Below are positions 1-7,810 of a DNA stretch of 64,000 bases, piece by piece. The stretch covers positions 11,839 through 75,838 of the forward strand of contig CAAFLY010000061.1 of the NCBI GenBank assembly GCA_900763885.1, written 5' to 3'. The position numbers were made by a program, and so were the translations under genes. Numbering within the stretch: the stretch's first letter is position 1; the number at the start of each line of letters is the position of its first letter. This DNA comes from Clostridia bacterium (GTDB lineage: Bacteria; Bacillota; Clostridia; Oscillospirales; CAG-272). The notes under the pieces were generated by a model. That model searched no databases and was not told the origin of the DNA. It saw only the letters and a list, made by a program, of their open reading frames with translations.

Positions 1-380
1 ATACGTGTATCCTCGGCGACATGGGTGTGACCGAACAGCACGACATCCGCTCCGGCTCTGGCTCCGGCATTCGCGGCGGTTTCGAGATCGTTTTTGACCT
101 GCAGCCGATGGCCATGCGTCGCGAAGAAGGTGACGCCGCCCTCCGTAAATACCTCGGAATAGGGAATCGGCGGATGGGCTCCGAACAGCACGTCCTCTCC
201 GTTTCCGGCAACCTGCGTCGTCGGGATGTCCGGGTACCGCTCACGAAGCAGGGAAAAATCGCGATAACCGTCGCCTAAGTGGACGATCCGCGCGACCGGA
301 CCGGCGGCGACATGGGCTTTCACGGCGTTGAGCATGGCTCCCGGATTGCCGTGTGTATCGGAAAAAACGAGGATCTTCAT
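1..380 (-). CDS. YfcE/MJ0936-type metallophosphoesterase, cut by left edge
   Basis: Reading from the ATG at 380 leftwards gives a calcineurin-like phosphoesterase. It starts MKILVFSDTHGN, with the D-x-H metal motif at residues 8-10, then HLGDG, then GNGE, where the family usually has GN-H/D. GHTH comes near the window edge. Known members of the YfcE/MJ0936 group are small cytoplasmic metal-dependent phosphodiesterases of uncertain natural substrate. About 126 codons are present and the C-terminus lies outside the window. It is transcribed away from the next gene at 522. The family call is firm; the substrate is unknown. Confidence 0.85.
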   Translation of the reverse strand, partial: MKILVFSDTHGNPGAMLNAVKAHVAAGPVARIVHLGDGYRDFSLLRERYPDIPTTQVAGNGEDVLFGAHPPIPYSEVFTEGGVTFFATHGHRLQVKNDLETAANAGARAGADVVLFGHTHVAEDTR

Positions 381-521
381 ATGCTTTGCCTCCTTGGCGT
401 CTTTTGTGTATCGCGGACTGCGAAAAGCCGTGCGCACCGAATGAAAACGCGGCGCATACACTGCAAAATGACGGTAGAAATATCGTGCAAACCGCACTGT
501 ACAACAGGGGAGGGTGATACG

Positions 522-734
522 ATGAAGCTGGATCGGAAAACCATCGACGGATTTCTGCGCCTGCCGGACGATAAGCTGTGGCAGCTCATCCGACTGCTTG
601 CCGGACCGAATACGTCCCTCGGGGAGCCGAACGCGGAAATGCTGGGAAAGCTGCGCGCGGTACTCACGGCACTGACCGAAGCGGATCTCGAACGGATCGA
701 CGCACTGCGCGCTGTATGGAAAGATACGAAATAG
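522..734 (+). CDS. Small hypothetical protein, 70 aa
   Basis: I do not recognise the family. The start is the ATG at 522, seven bases after a GGGAGGG ribosome binding site. Upstream in-frame codons lack such a site. The protein is charged and probably helical (MKLDRKTIDGFLRLPDDKLW at the N-terminus), with no signal peptide or membrane segment, so it should be cytoplasmic. It is first of three tightly spaced same-strand genes (522-1731); the next begins 12 bases downstream. The shared spacing suggests one operon and a joint role, which the sequence does not reveal. Confidence 0.7.
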   Translation: MKLDRKTIDGFLRLPDDKLWQLIRLLAGPNTSLGEPNAEMLGKLRAVLTALTEADLERIDALRAVWKDTK

Positions 735-746
735 GGGGAGAGCGAT

Positions 747-1154
747 ATGGATGGAGATCTTACCAAAAAAGTCAGTGAAATCATGGCAAATCCGGAGTTC
801 CAATCGCTGGTACGGGAACTGCGCGGCGGAGAGGAAATGCCGGATGCGTCGGAAGTCAGCGCGAAGCTGCCGGAGGTACTGTCCACCTTCGGACCGATGC
901 TGTCCGGTCTGATGGGCAACGCGGGAAAAGGGGATCCAGGCGCGCCGAAACCGGAAGAAACATCGGAAAACGCCAAGCCGGCCATGGCGAAATCCTTCCT
1001 CGGCGATCCCGGCAACCGCAATCGGCTGTTGACCGCGCTGAAGCCGTATCTCAGTCGGGAACGGGGCGTGCTGATCGACCGTGCCATGTCGGCGATGCAG
1101 TTTGGGGAGATGCTTGGCGGCGCAGGGGAGAAATCCGGTGGAGGTGACGAGTAA
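747..1154 (+). CDS. Hypothetical protein, 135 aa
   Basis: Unrecognised soluble protein. It follows a GGGGGAGAG ribosome binding site and has no signal sequence. Residues 1-25 look helical and charged (MDGDLTKKVSEIMANPEFQS). A Gly/Pro/Lys-rich linker sits near residues 50-75. The C-terminal half (FLGDPGNRNRLLTALKPYLS) looks like a helical region. The ending GEKSGGGDE is disordered. Its last 17 bases overlap the GTG start of the next gene, which supports co-translation. Confidence 0.7.
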   Translation: MDGDLTKKVSEIMANPEFQSLVRELRGGEEMPDASEVSAKLPEVLSTFGPMLSGLMGNAGKGDPGAPKPEETSENAKPAMAKSFLGDPGNRNRLLTALKPYLSRERGVLIDRAMSAMQFGEMLGGAGEKSGGGDE

Positions 1155-1731
1155 GGTGTACGTCAGAGGTCAGAATCGCGGACTCGACGATCCGGGACAG
1201 GGGAGCTATCGGATCCCGCCCGGATACCGGGGAAACGCCTTCCCAGGGCCGGAGGATGTAAAGGTTCACACGCCGCAGATCTATTCCCGTGGGAGAAATC
1301 CGGTGCGCACAGAGCACACGCAGGGTATGAAAGTCTACTCGCCGCGCCAAAGGGATATGGAGACGGATCCGCCATATCGGAATGATGTCGAGGAGCCCAT
1401 TGCGGCGCAGGAAGCGGATTATGCAGAGCCGGATGTGCCATACGACACGGATATTGCCGCAGGATCCACCGATACAGCCGCTCCCCTATGGGACACGATG
1501 GCGGAGCCTTCCGCGGAGGAGGGAAATGTTGCGGCAATGACGCAGGATCCGTACAGCGGCAGGCACGCGGAGGGAAATCGACTGCTCGGCGAAGTCTTTT
1601 CCGCGTTGTTTCGGAATCTGCGCCGGGAGGATTGGCTCCTTGTGGCACTGCTCGCTCTGTTTCTTCTCGACGGGAGCGCGTCGCCGGATGTTCTGCTCCT
1701 CCTTGCCGTCCTGCTCGCCTATCGCGCATAA
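1138..1731 (+). CDS. Tail-anchored low-complexity protein, about 197 aa
   Basis: The start is inferred as GTG at 1138, because AGGGGAG lies six bases upstream and the open frame before it lacks a site. Residues 1 to about 140 are polar, rich in Pro, Arg, Asp and Glu, and probably disordered. Short repeated RGQNRG / RGRNPV-like elements occur there. The last 33 residues (DWLLVALLALFLLDGSAS and on) form a hydrophobic hairpin or single tail anchor ending in YRA. The predicted topology is a cytoplasmic or surface disordered domain tethered to the membrane by its C-terminus. Function is unknown. It is third in the 522-1731 group. Confidence 0.65.
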   Translation: MEVTSKVYVRGQNRGLDDPGQGSYRIPPGYRGNAFPGPEDVKVHTPQIYSRGRNPVRTEHTQGMKVYSPRQRDMETDPPYRNDVEEPIAAQEADYAEPDVPYDTDIAAGSTDTAAPLWDTMAEPSAEEGNVAAMTQDPYSGRHAEGNRLLGEVFSALFRNLRREDWLLVALLALFLLDGSASPDVLLLLAVLLAYRA

Positions 1732-1826
1732 GACCGGACCAGGTCACAGGCGGATGCTACGGGGAATACTGGCGGGAACACGATTCTTGCGGTACGATCA
1801 ATGGCTGTGCTGCACAAATCAGCCTT

Positions 1827-2885
1827 TCAATCGGCCTTTTCCTGTTCTTCCGGGATGGCGGCGAGGGTCCGGCGTACCTCCGGCAAAAGGGCGGCGGCAC
1901 GACATAGCGGTTCACTGTATTTGAAATCGAGCGTTTCCCAGTCCTCCGTGCCGCAGTCGATGGTGAACGAAAAACAAAGCCCGCCCTCCACAGCCTCTGC
2001 GGAAAACGGCAGTGTATGCGTGTGAAGAAGATACTGGATGTAGTAAAGGAGACTGCGATGGCGCGGTGTGGCGTCAACCAGCGGTGTGATGCTGTCGCGG
2101 AGCCAGAGTATATCCGGAATTTGCGCGGATCTCGCCCGGAAGGAAATGGTGATCTCGCCGCCGCGCCGGATCAGTGTGCCGTAGAGTGCAAAATCCGCGT
2201 CCGCTATCCGATAGAGGTATAGGTGGAGCGCAAAGAGCAGGTACACAAAGGGCTTCACGGCAAGACGGACGGTGTATTCATCCCGTGCATCCGGCGGCGG
2301 CAAAAGGAGCGAAAGCGGCACATCGCGGTACAGAGGTTCATCGCCGATCGTTTTTCCGAACCAGTCGAATAAGGCGGTGAGATCGGTCCGACAGGGGGCG
2401 TCCGCGGCGCAAATGCCGTCGTTCCCATATAGCGGTAGAAATGGGGATGTTTCCGCAAAGACCGATTCCGGCTCCCGCTGCAGCGCGTCACGCCATTCCG
2501 GGATCGCAGACAAAGCGGTATCCAACAGCGGCAGGATCCTGTGTGCGTAGGGGGAGGTTTTCGCGTACAACTCCGCCGTACTTGTGTAGAGCGTCGCGCG
2601 GATGGTGCCGTCCGTAGCCTTTTCGAAAAACGCGGCACGGAAAAAGTAAAACGGACGGAGGGACAACAGCAGTTCATTCTCCGCCGGATCGTCCGACACT
2701 GCGGCGGCACAGAACGCGCGCAGCGTATCGCGGTCCGTAGGGGAAAGCGCGCTGTAGAACCGTGCGGTAAACGCCGTCATCCCCTCTCCGGTATCCGCGT
2801 CCGGAATTCCGGAAAAAAGCGGGGAATCCGAGACGGACACGATCGATCCGTCCGGCGCGAAATAGAGCTGTGGCTTCGCTGTCAT
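1827..2885 (-). CDS. Hypothetical protein, 352 aa
   Basis: The start is the ATG at 2885, five bases after GGAGG; the longer in-frame version has no comparable site. The protein begins MTAKPQLYFAPDGSIVSVSDS. The middle is rich in Leu, Phe and Tyr with apparent helices (the LLLPPPD and FVYLLFALHLYLYRI region). The C-terminal third has alternating strands. No signal peptide and no motif I can name; a degenerate sensor or kinase-like fold is possible but unsupported. It lies 68 bases downstream of the membrane-anchored gene at 2954-4213 and may be co-transcribed with it. Confidence 0.65.
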   Translation of the reverse strand: MTAKPQLYFAPDGSIVSVSDSPLFSGIPDADTGEGMTAFTARFYSALSPTDRDTLRAFCAAAVSDDPAENELLLSLRPFYFFRAAFFEKATDGTIRATLYTSTAELYAKTSPYAHRILPLLDTALSAIPEWRDALQREPESVFAETSPFLPLYGNDGICAADAPCRTDLTALFDWFGKTIGDEPLYRDVPLSLLLPPPDARDEYTVRLAVKPFVYLLFALHLYLYRIADADFALYGTLIRRGGEITISFRARSAQIPDILWLRDSITPLVDATPRHRSLLYYIQYLLHTHTLPFSAEAVEGGLCFSFTIDCGTEDWETLDFKYSEPLCRAAALLPEVRRTLAAIPEEQEKAD

Positions 2886-2953
2886 ATTGTCCTCCATTGT
2901 CCATGGCTGCCCCGGCGTATGGGCAGACCGGATCTGTTTTTGCCATAGCCGTA

Positions 2954-4213
2954 TCAATACCAGGAATTGCCGTCCGTGCGGTAGGAGAGATCCTCCGTTT
3001 CCGGTGCGGTTTCCGCCGGCTGCTCTGTATTGCCATCTCCGGACGAGGAGGTTTCCGTCGAACGGGTGACGGCGTAGGGATTGACGCGGCTCTTTATTTC
3101 CGGGGTGGTTTCGGATTCGGCCTCCGCGGGAATCACGGGGATCACATCGTCCTCATCCTCTTTGGGTACCGTCATCGCGTCCTGCAGTGCATCCGCAGTG
3201 ACCTCGCGCGCGTATTGTCTGTTGGTGATTCCGAGCGCATCGAGAACCACGCTTTGCGCCGCCAGCAGAGAAGGCTCGCCGCCCAGATACACGCGCATAT
3301 TGTACACCTGAAAGCTTCCCTTGAGGGAGCGGCAGATCGTTTCCATGGTCATGGCGCCGTCCCCTTTGGTGGAGATGGGCGCGTCGGTCAGATCGATCGC
3401 TAAAAAATCGACTGCGGATGCCGTCATCTGCACCTGCTTGGCGTAGGCTGCCTCGATGTAGACCGTATGCGGCAGAAGCGCGCCGATGGTCCCATTGTCC
3501 CCGACCTCTTCCCGGACATGTTCCAGATAGGTGCGGGCGTAATTGATCGCGTCGGTATCCGCGTCACGGTCGGTCAGTCCGCAGAACAGCACCTCATCGG
3601 CGCCCATGGCGAACAGCTCTCTGGCGATTGTGCCGTCGAGGATCGCTGCCGCTTCTGCGTTGAGCGTACTGAGGGAAGCTTCAATCCGCACGGATAGCCG
3701 GAGATTTTCCGCCTTTATCGCGTCGCATAGGATGGACAAGCGTCTGTATACACTGTCGCCCGTGATCTCCGCGGTGTCGAGCGGCTGATGGAGGAGTGTG
3801 AGCAGTGTCGGCGAGGTGTAGTAGTACCCATCGGCGTCGTTCACGGCGAGGGATATGGTATCGTAGGTCTCGGCAAGCGATCGCAGACGGAGGATAAGCG
3901 CGTCCTCCGCGTCGGGGGTAAGTCCTGCCTCGGTCCGCCGGATCCAGTCGATGGCACAGGCGTTGACGATCAGCGTGGAGTACTGTTCCGTATCCGTATC
4001 GGATTCCATTTCGGCATCCTTGCGGGACACTGCGTTGCCGGACGGAGGCTTCAGGCTGTCCAGCGCATCCGACGCCGCCTCCACATGCCGTTTCAGGAGA
4101 TTGCCGGTGAGGATGGCAAGTCCGAAAATCGCGGCGGCGCAGAGAATCACAAAGAGGATCTTCAGAAGCACCGCTTTTGCTTTTTGATTCGCTTTTCGCC
4201 GGTAGTACCGCAT
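2954..4213 (-). CDS. Membrane-anchored TIM-barrel-like protein, 419 aa
   Basis: The ATG at 4213 follows a strong AAAGGAGG site. Residues 1-13 are basic, and residues 15-37 form one transmembrane segment (LLKILFVILCAAAIFGLAIL), so the bulk should be extracytoplasmic. The body reads like a (beta/alpha)-barrel of the putative glycoside hydrolase DUF4015/GH18-like kind: repeated strand-helix units, ADEVLFCGLTD, and VDFLAIDLTDA. I cannot see a certain catalytic Asp/Glu pair. After residue about 350 a Glu/Ser/Thr-rich disordered tail follows. It is 28 bases downstream of the foldase lipoprotein gene in the same direction, so the pair probably works at the cell surface. Confidence 0.55.
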   Translation of the reverse strand: MRYYRRKANQKAKAVLLKILFVILCAAAIFGLAILTGNLLKRHVEAASDALDSLKPPSGNAVSRKDAEMESDTDTEQYSTLIVNACAIDWIRRTEAGLTPDAEDALILRLRSLAETYDTISLAVNDADGYYYTSPTLLTLLHQPLDTAEITGDSVYRRLSILCDAIKAENLRLSVRIEASLSTLNAEAAAILDGTIARELFAMGADEVLFCGLTDRDADTDAINYARTYLEHVREEVGDNGTIGALLPHTVYIEAAYAKQVQMTASAVDFLAIDLTDAPISTKGDGAMTMETICRSLKGSFQVYNMRVYLGGEPSLLAAQSVVLDALGITNRQYAREVTADALQDAMTVPKEDEDDVIPVIPAEAESETTPEIKSRVNPYAVTRSTETSSSGDGNTEQPAETAPETEDLSYRTDGNSWY

Positions 4214-4241
4214 GGCGTGCCTCCTTTCCGGCAGAGAATTC

Positions 4242-5261
4242 TTATTCCATGGTAAAGATGGAGTATTTATCCAGCGCGGGGAGACGCTCGATGGTCAGAC
4301 CCGCGGCATAGGTTTCCAGACGGATGTTGTATAAGGCGCTGTAGTATTCCGTGCGCAGATCGTCATAATGGCTTTTCAGATACGCGTCGTCCTTTTCGTA
4401 CCGCTTGATGATGCTGTATCCCGCGTCGGAGTGGACGATCCCGCTCGTTTCCCCCACGGCGAGTGAAAACGCCGCTTCCTCAAATTCGGGATGGCGCGTG
4501 CCTTTGGCGATATAGTATCCGTCATCGTTGTTGAACAGATACAGATCCTGCCCGTACTCGTGGATCAGCGTGTCAAAATCCGCGCCGGATTCCACCAGCC
4601 GATAGATCTCCTCGATTTTCGCACGGTTTTCCTCATCGGAGCTGCCATTTGTCGCGGAAATGAGGATCTGCTTCACACGGATGATCTCATCGGAGGCAAA
4701 GATCGGCTGCAGGGTCTCCTCGCCGTCCGGAAACTCCCCCGCGTTGTACATGGCAAAAAACAGCTCGTCCGCCAGAAGATCGTTCCGGATGAGAAAACGG
4801 TACACGCTGTCCGTCATATGCGCCTCGGCCAGATTTTCCCGGTACAACGCCATGTCGTCCGCGTACTGCTCATACAGCTCCTCCATCTTCTGATCGAGAG
4901 CCTTGGCGATCACATCGTCGTCCGGCGCAATATCGTACTGCGCACATAGGGACTGGGTGGCGTAGAGATTGATGATCGTCTCATCCACATGCTCGTTCAG
5001 CCGCTCATGGAATGCGCTGCCCTCCGCGCCGTCCCAAATGGCGGTATCGCCGCCCGCCTCCGCCTCATACTGCGCCTTGTAATTGAGGGCGACATAGCGG
5101 TATATCTCGTAGGGAACGTCGATCCCGTCCACGGTCATGACAGGCGTTTGTTCCTCTTTGGTGCTTTTCAGCTTGGCGGTATCACTGCCGCATCCGCCTA
5201 AGAGAAGCGCGGTGGCAGCGGCGAGACCGATTCCGAGCGTCAGAATTCGTTTGCAGTGCAT
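4242..5261 (-). CDS. Parvulin-type peptidylprolyl isomerase lipoprotein (PrsA/SurA-like), 339 aa
   Basis: The start at 5261 is chosen because CGGAGG precedes it and it gives a clean lipoprotein signal, with lipobox LLGGC and the modified Cys at residue 24. The N-terminal region is helical, like the SurA/PrsA chaperone domain. Around residues 195-290 lies a PpiC-type rotamase domain: IIRVKQILIS, FDTLIHEYGQD, YIAKGTRHPEFEEAAFSLAVGETSGIV and GYSIIKRYE. Known members fold exported proteins on the outer face of the membrane. It sits head of the minus-strand run 5261-1827. A TATAAT box at 5347-5352 (minus strand) probably supplies its promoter. Confidence 0.85.
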   Translation of the reverse strand: MHCKRILTLGIGLAAATALLLGGCGSDTAKLKSTKEEQTPVMTVDGIDVPYEIYRYVALNYKAQYEAEAGGDTAIWDGAEGSAFHERLNEHVDETIINLYATQSLCAQYDIAPDDDVIAKALDQKMEELYEQYADDMALYRENLAEAHMTDSVYRFLIRNDLLADELFFAMYNAGEFPDGEETLQPIFASDEIIRVKQILISATNGSSDEENRAKIEEIYRLVESGADFDTLIHEYGQDLYLFNNDDGYYIAKGTRHPEFEEAAFSLAVGETSGIVHSDAGYSIIKRYEKDDAYLKSHYDDLRTEYYSALYNIRLETYAAGLTIERLPALDKYSIFTME

Positions 5262-5487
5262 GGAAAACCTCCGTTTGCGCGATTCTGTGCGGACTCCCGG
5301 AGCTGTCTCGCGGGAATGACGCCGCACATGATGCTACATCTTATAGATTATACTAAAATTCCGTGAATCCCGTATGAACAGCGACAGGGGATTCCGTGAA
5401 CGAGAGAAGATTCTGAAAAATCCGTCCTGGAGGAGCGGCAAGGGGGGATTCTCCGGCGTTTCTGCGGTATTATATACAAAAAAGGTC

Positions 5488-5516
5488 TTGCAATCGGCGC
5501 GGATTTGTGATATACT
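5488..5516 (+). promoter_or_regulatory. Sigma-A promoter of hprK
   Basis: TTGCAA at 5488-5493 and TATACT at 5511-5516 are separated by 17 bases, in the gap before hprK. Confidence 0.75.
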
Positions 5517-5598
5517 TTTGGTAGAAATTCCAATTATCAAAAAATACCGGACGCTGCCGGATCCATGGATTCTGCCGCGCCGTGACAAATGGTGCAGT

Positions 5599-6540
5599 AT
5601 GGACGATTTTACCTCCCGTGTCGATTTACAGAAGATCATCACCGAAGAAGCCCTGCAGGTTCTCTATACACCGGACGAGCCGTCAAAAATCATGGTATCG
5701 AGCTCCGACGTGAACCGACCGGGACTCGCGCTTGCCGGATTTTTCGACCAGTTTGACCACAAGCGGATCCAGATTTTGGGAAATGCGGAGAGCATGTATC
5801 TCAAAAATATGTCGGAGGAGCTGCGGCGCGAACGGCTGACGGCGTTTTTTCAGCACAATCCGGTCGCGGTAGTCGCCTCGCACGGCAACAAACCGGATGA
5901 GATGATGAACGAGCTGGCGTCGTATTTTGAGGTGCCGCTTCTGTATACGGAGGAGAACACAAGCGATTTCATGGCGGCTCTCATTGCCTATCTGCACGTA
6001 CAGCTGGCACCGCAGATCACCCGCCACGGCGTGCTGGTCGAGGTCTACGGCGAGGGCATTCTCATTACGGGCGACAGCGGGGTAGGCAAAAGCGAGACAG
6101 CAATTGAGCTGATCAAGCGCGGACATCGATTCATCGCGGATGATGCCGTGGAGCTGCGCCGTGTATCCGCAAAGGCCATCGTCGGAACAGCGCCGGAGAT
6201 TCTCAAATACTACATTGAACTGCGCGGGATCGGGATCGTGGACGTACGGCGGCTCTTTGGTATGGGCTCGGTCAAGGCGACGGAAAAGATCGATATGATC
6301 ATCCATCTGGAGCCGTGGGTGCAGGGGAAAATGTACGACCGGCTTGGGCTGGACAACGATTTCACGGACATAATGGGCATCAAGATCCCGACAACGACGA
6401 TCCCCGTCAAGCCCGGACGAAATCTCGCCATCATTTTCGAGATCGCCGCGATGAACAACCGCCAAAAGAAGATGGGCTACAACACCGCGGAGGAGTTTAA
6501 TCAGAAGCTCATGCAGAGTATGGGCGTGACAGAAGAGTGA
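5599..6540 (+). CDS. hprK: HPr kinase/phosphorylase, 313 aa
   Basis: Bifunctional enzyme that phosphorylates and dephosphorylates HPr at Ser46. In Firmicutes this is the signal for CcpA-mediated carbon catabolite repression. The N-terminal HprK domain runs to about residue 130. Walker A GDSGVGKS is at residues 158-165, followed by the DDAVELRR segment. The family signature ELRGIGIVDVRRLFG lies near residue 207. Length matches the family (about 310). The start at 5599 is chosen by length and the MDDFTSRVDL context; its ribosome binding site (GGTGC) is weak. The gene stands alone after its own promoter and ends before a strong hairpin at 6646. Confidence 0.95.
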   Translation: MDDFTSRVDLQKIITEEALQVLYTPDEPSKIMVSSSDVNRPGLALAGFFDQFDHKRIQILGNAESMYLKNMSEELRRERLTAFFQHNPVAVVASHGNKPDEMMNELASYFEVPLLYTEENTSDFMAALIAYLHVQLAPQITRHGVLVEVYGEGILITGDSGVGKSETAIELIKRGHRFIADDAVELRRVSAKAIVGTAPEILKYYIELRGIGIVDVRRLFGMGSVKATEKIDMIIHLEPWVQGKMYDRLGLDNDFTDIMGIKIPTTTIPVKPGRNLAIIFEIAAMNNRQKKMGYNTAEEFNQKLMQSMGVTEE

Positions 6541-6645
6541 GACTCTCTTTCTGCCGATGAAACGGCGTGCAGCGCGCCATCCCAGAGACCGGCGAATTTA
6601 CAATGACCGGCGCGGCACGAAAAAGTCCCAAATAGGCAAAAACCG

Positions 6646-6680
6646 AAAATCTCCGGAGGCGAAAAAACCGGAGATTTTTC
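6646..6680 (+). terminator. Rho-independent terminator after hprK
   Basis: An 11-base-pair stem, AAAATCTCCGG paired with CCGGAGATTTT, has an A-rich loop and runs into a T-tract. Confidence 0.85.
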
Positions 6681-6790
6681 TGTTATGCAGCCGTCGAACG
6701 TGGATTTTGTGACATATCTCTATCCCGGCGGCGAAATCGTCCGAAAATCTGTGTAAAGGATAGATTTGTATGAACCTATTGGCGAACGGG

Positions 6791-6819
6791 TTGTTTTTGT
6801 CTACCCGTTGTGCTATAAT
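6791..6819 (+). promoter_or_regulatory. Promoter of the folate operon
   Basis: TTGTTT at 6791-6796, a 17-base spacer, then TATAAT at 6814-6819 with the extended -10 element TGC. It places the transcript start just before the riboswitch. Confidence 0.8.
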
Positions 6820-6842
6820 TTACCCATACGGAAAATTGCATG

Positions 6843-6950
6843 ACAGAGTAGATTTTCGGGCGTAAAGTGCCGGCAAAACGGGGAGTTGTTTGTCGGACGA
6901 AGGGGTGTGCGATACGCATATGCCGCGGTCCGGATTTCGCATCCCGCTGT
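6843..6950 (+). promoter_or_regulatory. Tetrahydrofolate (THF) riboswitch
   Basis: The segment follows the order of conserved blocks of the folT-type THF riboswitch: AGAGTAGA, then CGTAAAGTG, then GGGAGTTGT, then GGACGAAG, then CGCGGT and GCATCCCGCTGT. The outer bases ACAG (6843-6846) and CTGT (6947-6950) pair as the closing stem. It lies 24 bases downstream of a promoter and upstream of folT and folC, which is the classical regulon. In known cases THF binding lowers expression of folate uptake genes. I judged the match by eye against remembered consensus, not by a covariance search. Confidence 0.8.
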
Positions 6951-6996
6951 ACATAGGAAAGCATCCCACAAATGGCGGTGCTTTCACGAAAAAGAC

Positions 6997-7035
6997 AACC
7001 GCCGATCGATAAAGGGTCGGTGATCCGGTTTTTTT
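6997..7035 (+). terminator. Candidate expression-platform terminator of the THF riboswitch
   Basis: AACCG-CCGATC pairs with GGTCGG, then a five-base bulge, then CGGTT, running into a T-tract at 7029-7035. It lies between the riboswitch and folT, so ligand-controlled termination is plausible. The long leader (226 bases from riboswitch to ATG) also holds a second GGTTTTTT-rich segment near 7100 that resembles intergenic repeats elsewhere in the window. Confidence 0.5.
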
Positions 7036-7176
7036 CGCAGAGCCAAACCCTCTCAAAGATGTTCAGACGTGTTGGAAAGCCGCTGGTTCCGGTTTTTTCG
7101 CAAAAGCGCGACGGATACAGCGTTTCCTTGGAACTTGTTTCATATTCCGTAAAACGATTTTTGGGAGGAAAAGAAA

Positions 7177-7764
7177 ATGAACGCAAAAACCAAATCGTAT
7201 GCCCGTGTCCGCAAAATCTGTGTCGCCGCCATGATGATCGCCGCGGAGGTGGTGCTGAACCGCTTCTGTTCCATCAAAACCGCCGGCTGGAACATCGGGT
7301 TCTCCTTTGTACCCGTGGTTCTGACCGCGATGCTCTATGGTCCCGGGATGGCGGCTGTCGTCGGCGGCCTGGCGGACTTCATCGGCGCGATCCTATTCCC
7401 GATCGGCGTGTACCATCCGGGCTTCACGATCATCGCCGCATTCATGGGCTTCAACGACGGGATCTTTCTCCATGGCACGGATGTCCATTGGCAGATAGGG
7501 CAGAGCGAAATGCGCTTTGCCGTCCGCTGGAATAAGATTAGCTTCTGGCAGATGCTCATCCCGACGTTATGGAACCATCTCGTCCTCGGGCTGTGCGTCA
7601 ACACGGCGTGGGTCAGCATGCTCTACGGCTCCAAAACCTACTGGGGCTGGTTTGTCTACAGACTTCCGCAGCAGGCAATCATGATCCCGGTGACGATGCT
7701 CCTTCTCCCGGTGCTTTGCCGGATCGCCGCACTGGTACGGCCGCGGCTGACGGGTGAGAGATAA
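7177..7764 (+). CDS. folT: Folate-specific ECF transporter S component, 195 aa
   Basis: Membrane-embedded substrate-capture protein that binds folate and associates with a shared EcfA-EcfA'-EcfT module (not in this window). Predicted hydrophobic segments fall near residues 12-28, 42-60, 62-80, 88-104, 128-150 and 160-185. Conserved features of the FolT family are the N-terminal MMIAAEVVLNRFCSI and the loop PGMAAVVGGLADFIGAILFPIG. Length about 195 fits when the central HGTDVHWQIG insertion is allowed. The THF riboswitch upstream and folC 46 bases downstream make folate the likely ligand. GGGAGG lies eight bases before the ATG. Confidence 0.88.
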   Translation: MNAKTKSYARVRKICVAAMMIAAEVVLNRFCSIKTAGWNIGFSFVPVVLTAMLYGPGMAAVVGGLADFIGAILFPIGVYHPGFTIIAAFMGFNDGIFLHGTDVHWQIGQSEMRFAVRWNKISFWQMLIPTLWNHLVLGLCVNTAWVSMLYGSKTYWGWFVYRLPQQAIMIPVTMLLLPVLCRIAALVRPRLTGER

Positions 7765-7810
7765 AAGGCATCTGTCGAAAAACAGCGCGCTGTGACGGAG
7801 GAATGAGAAA

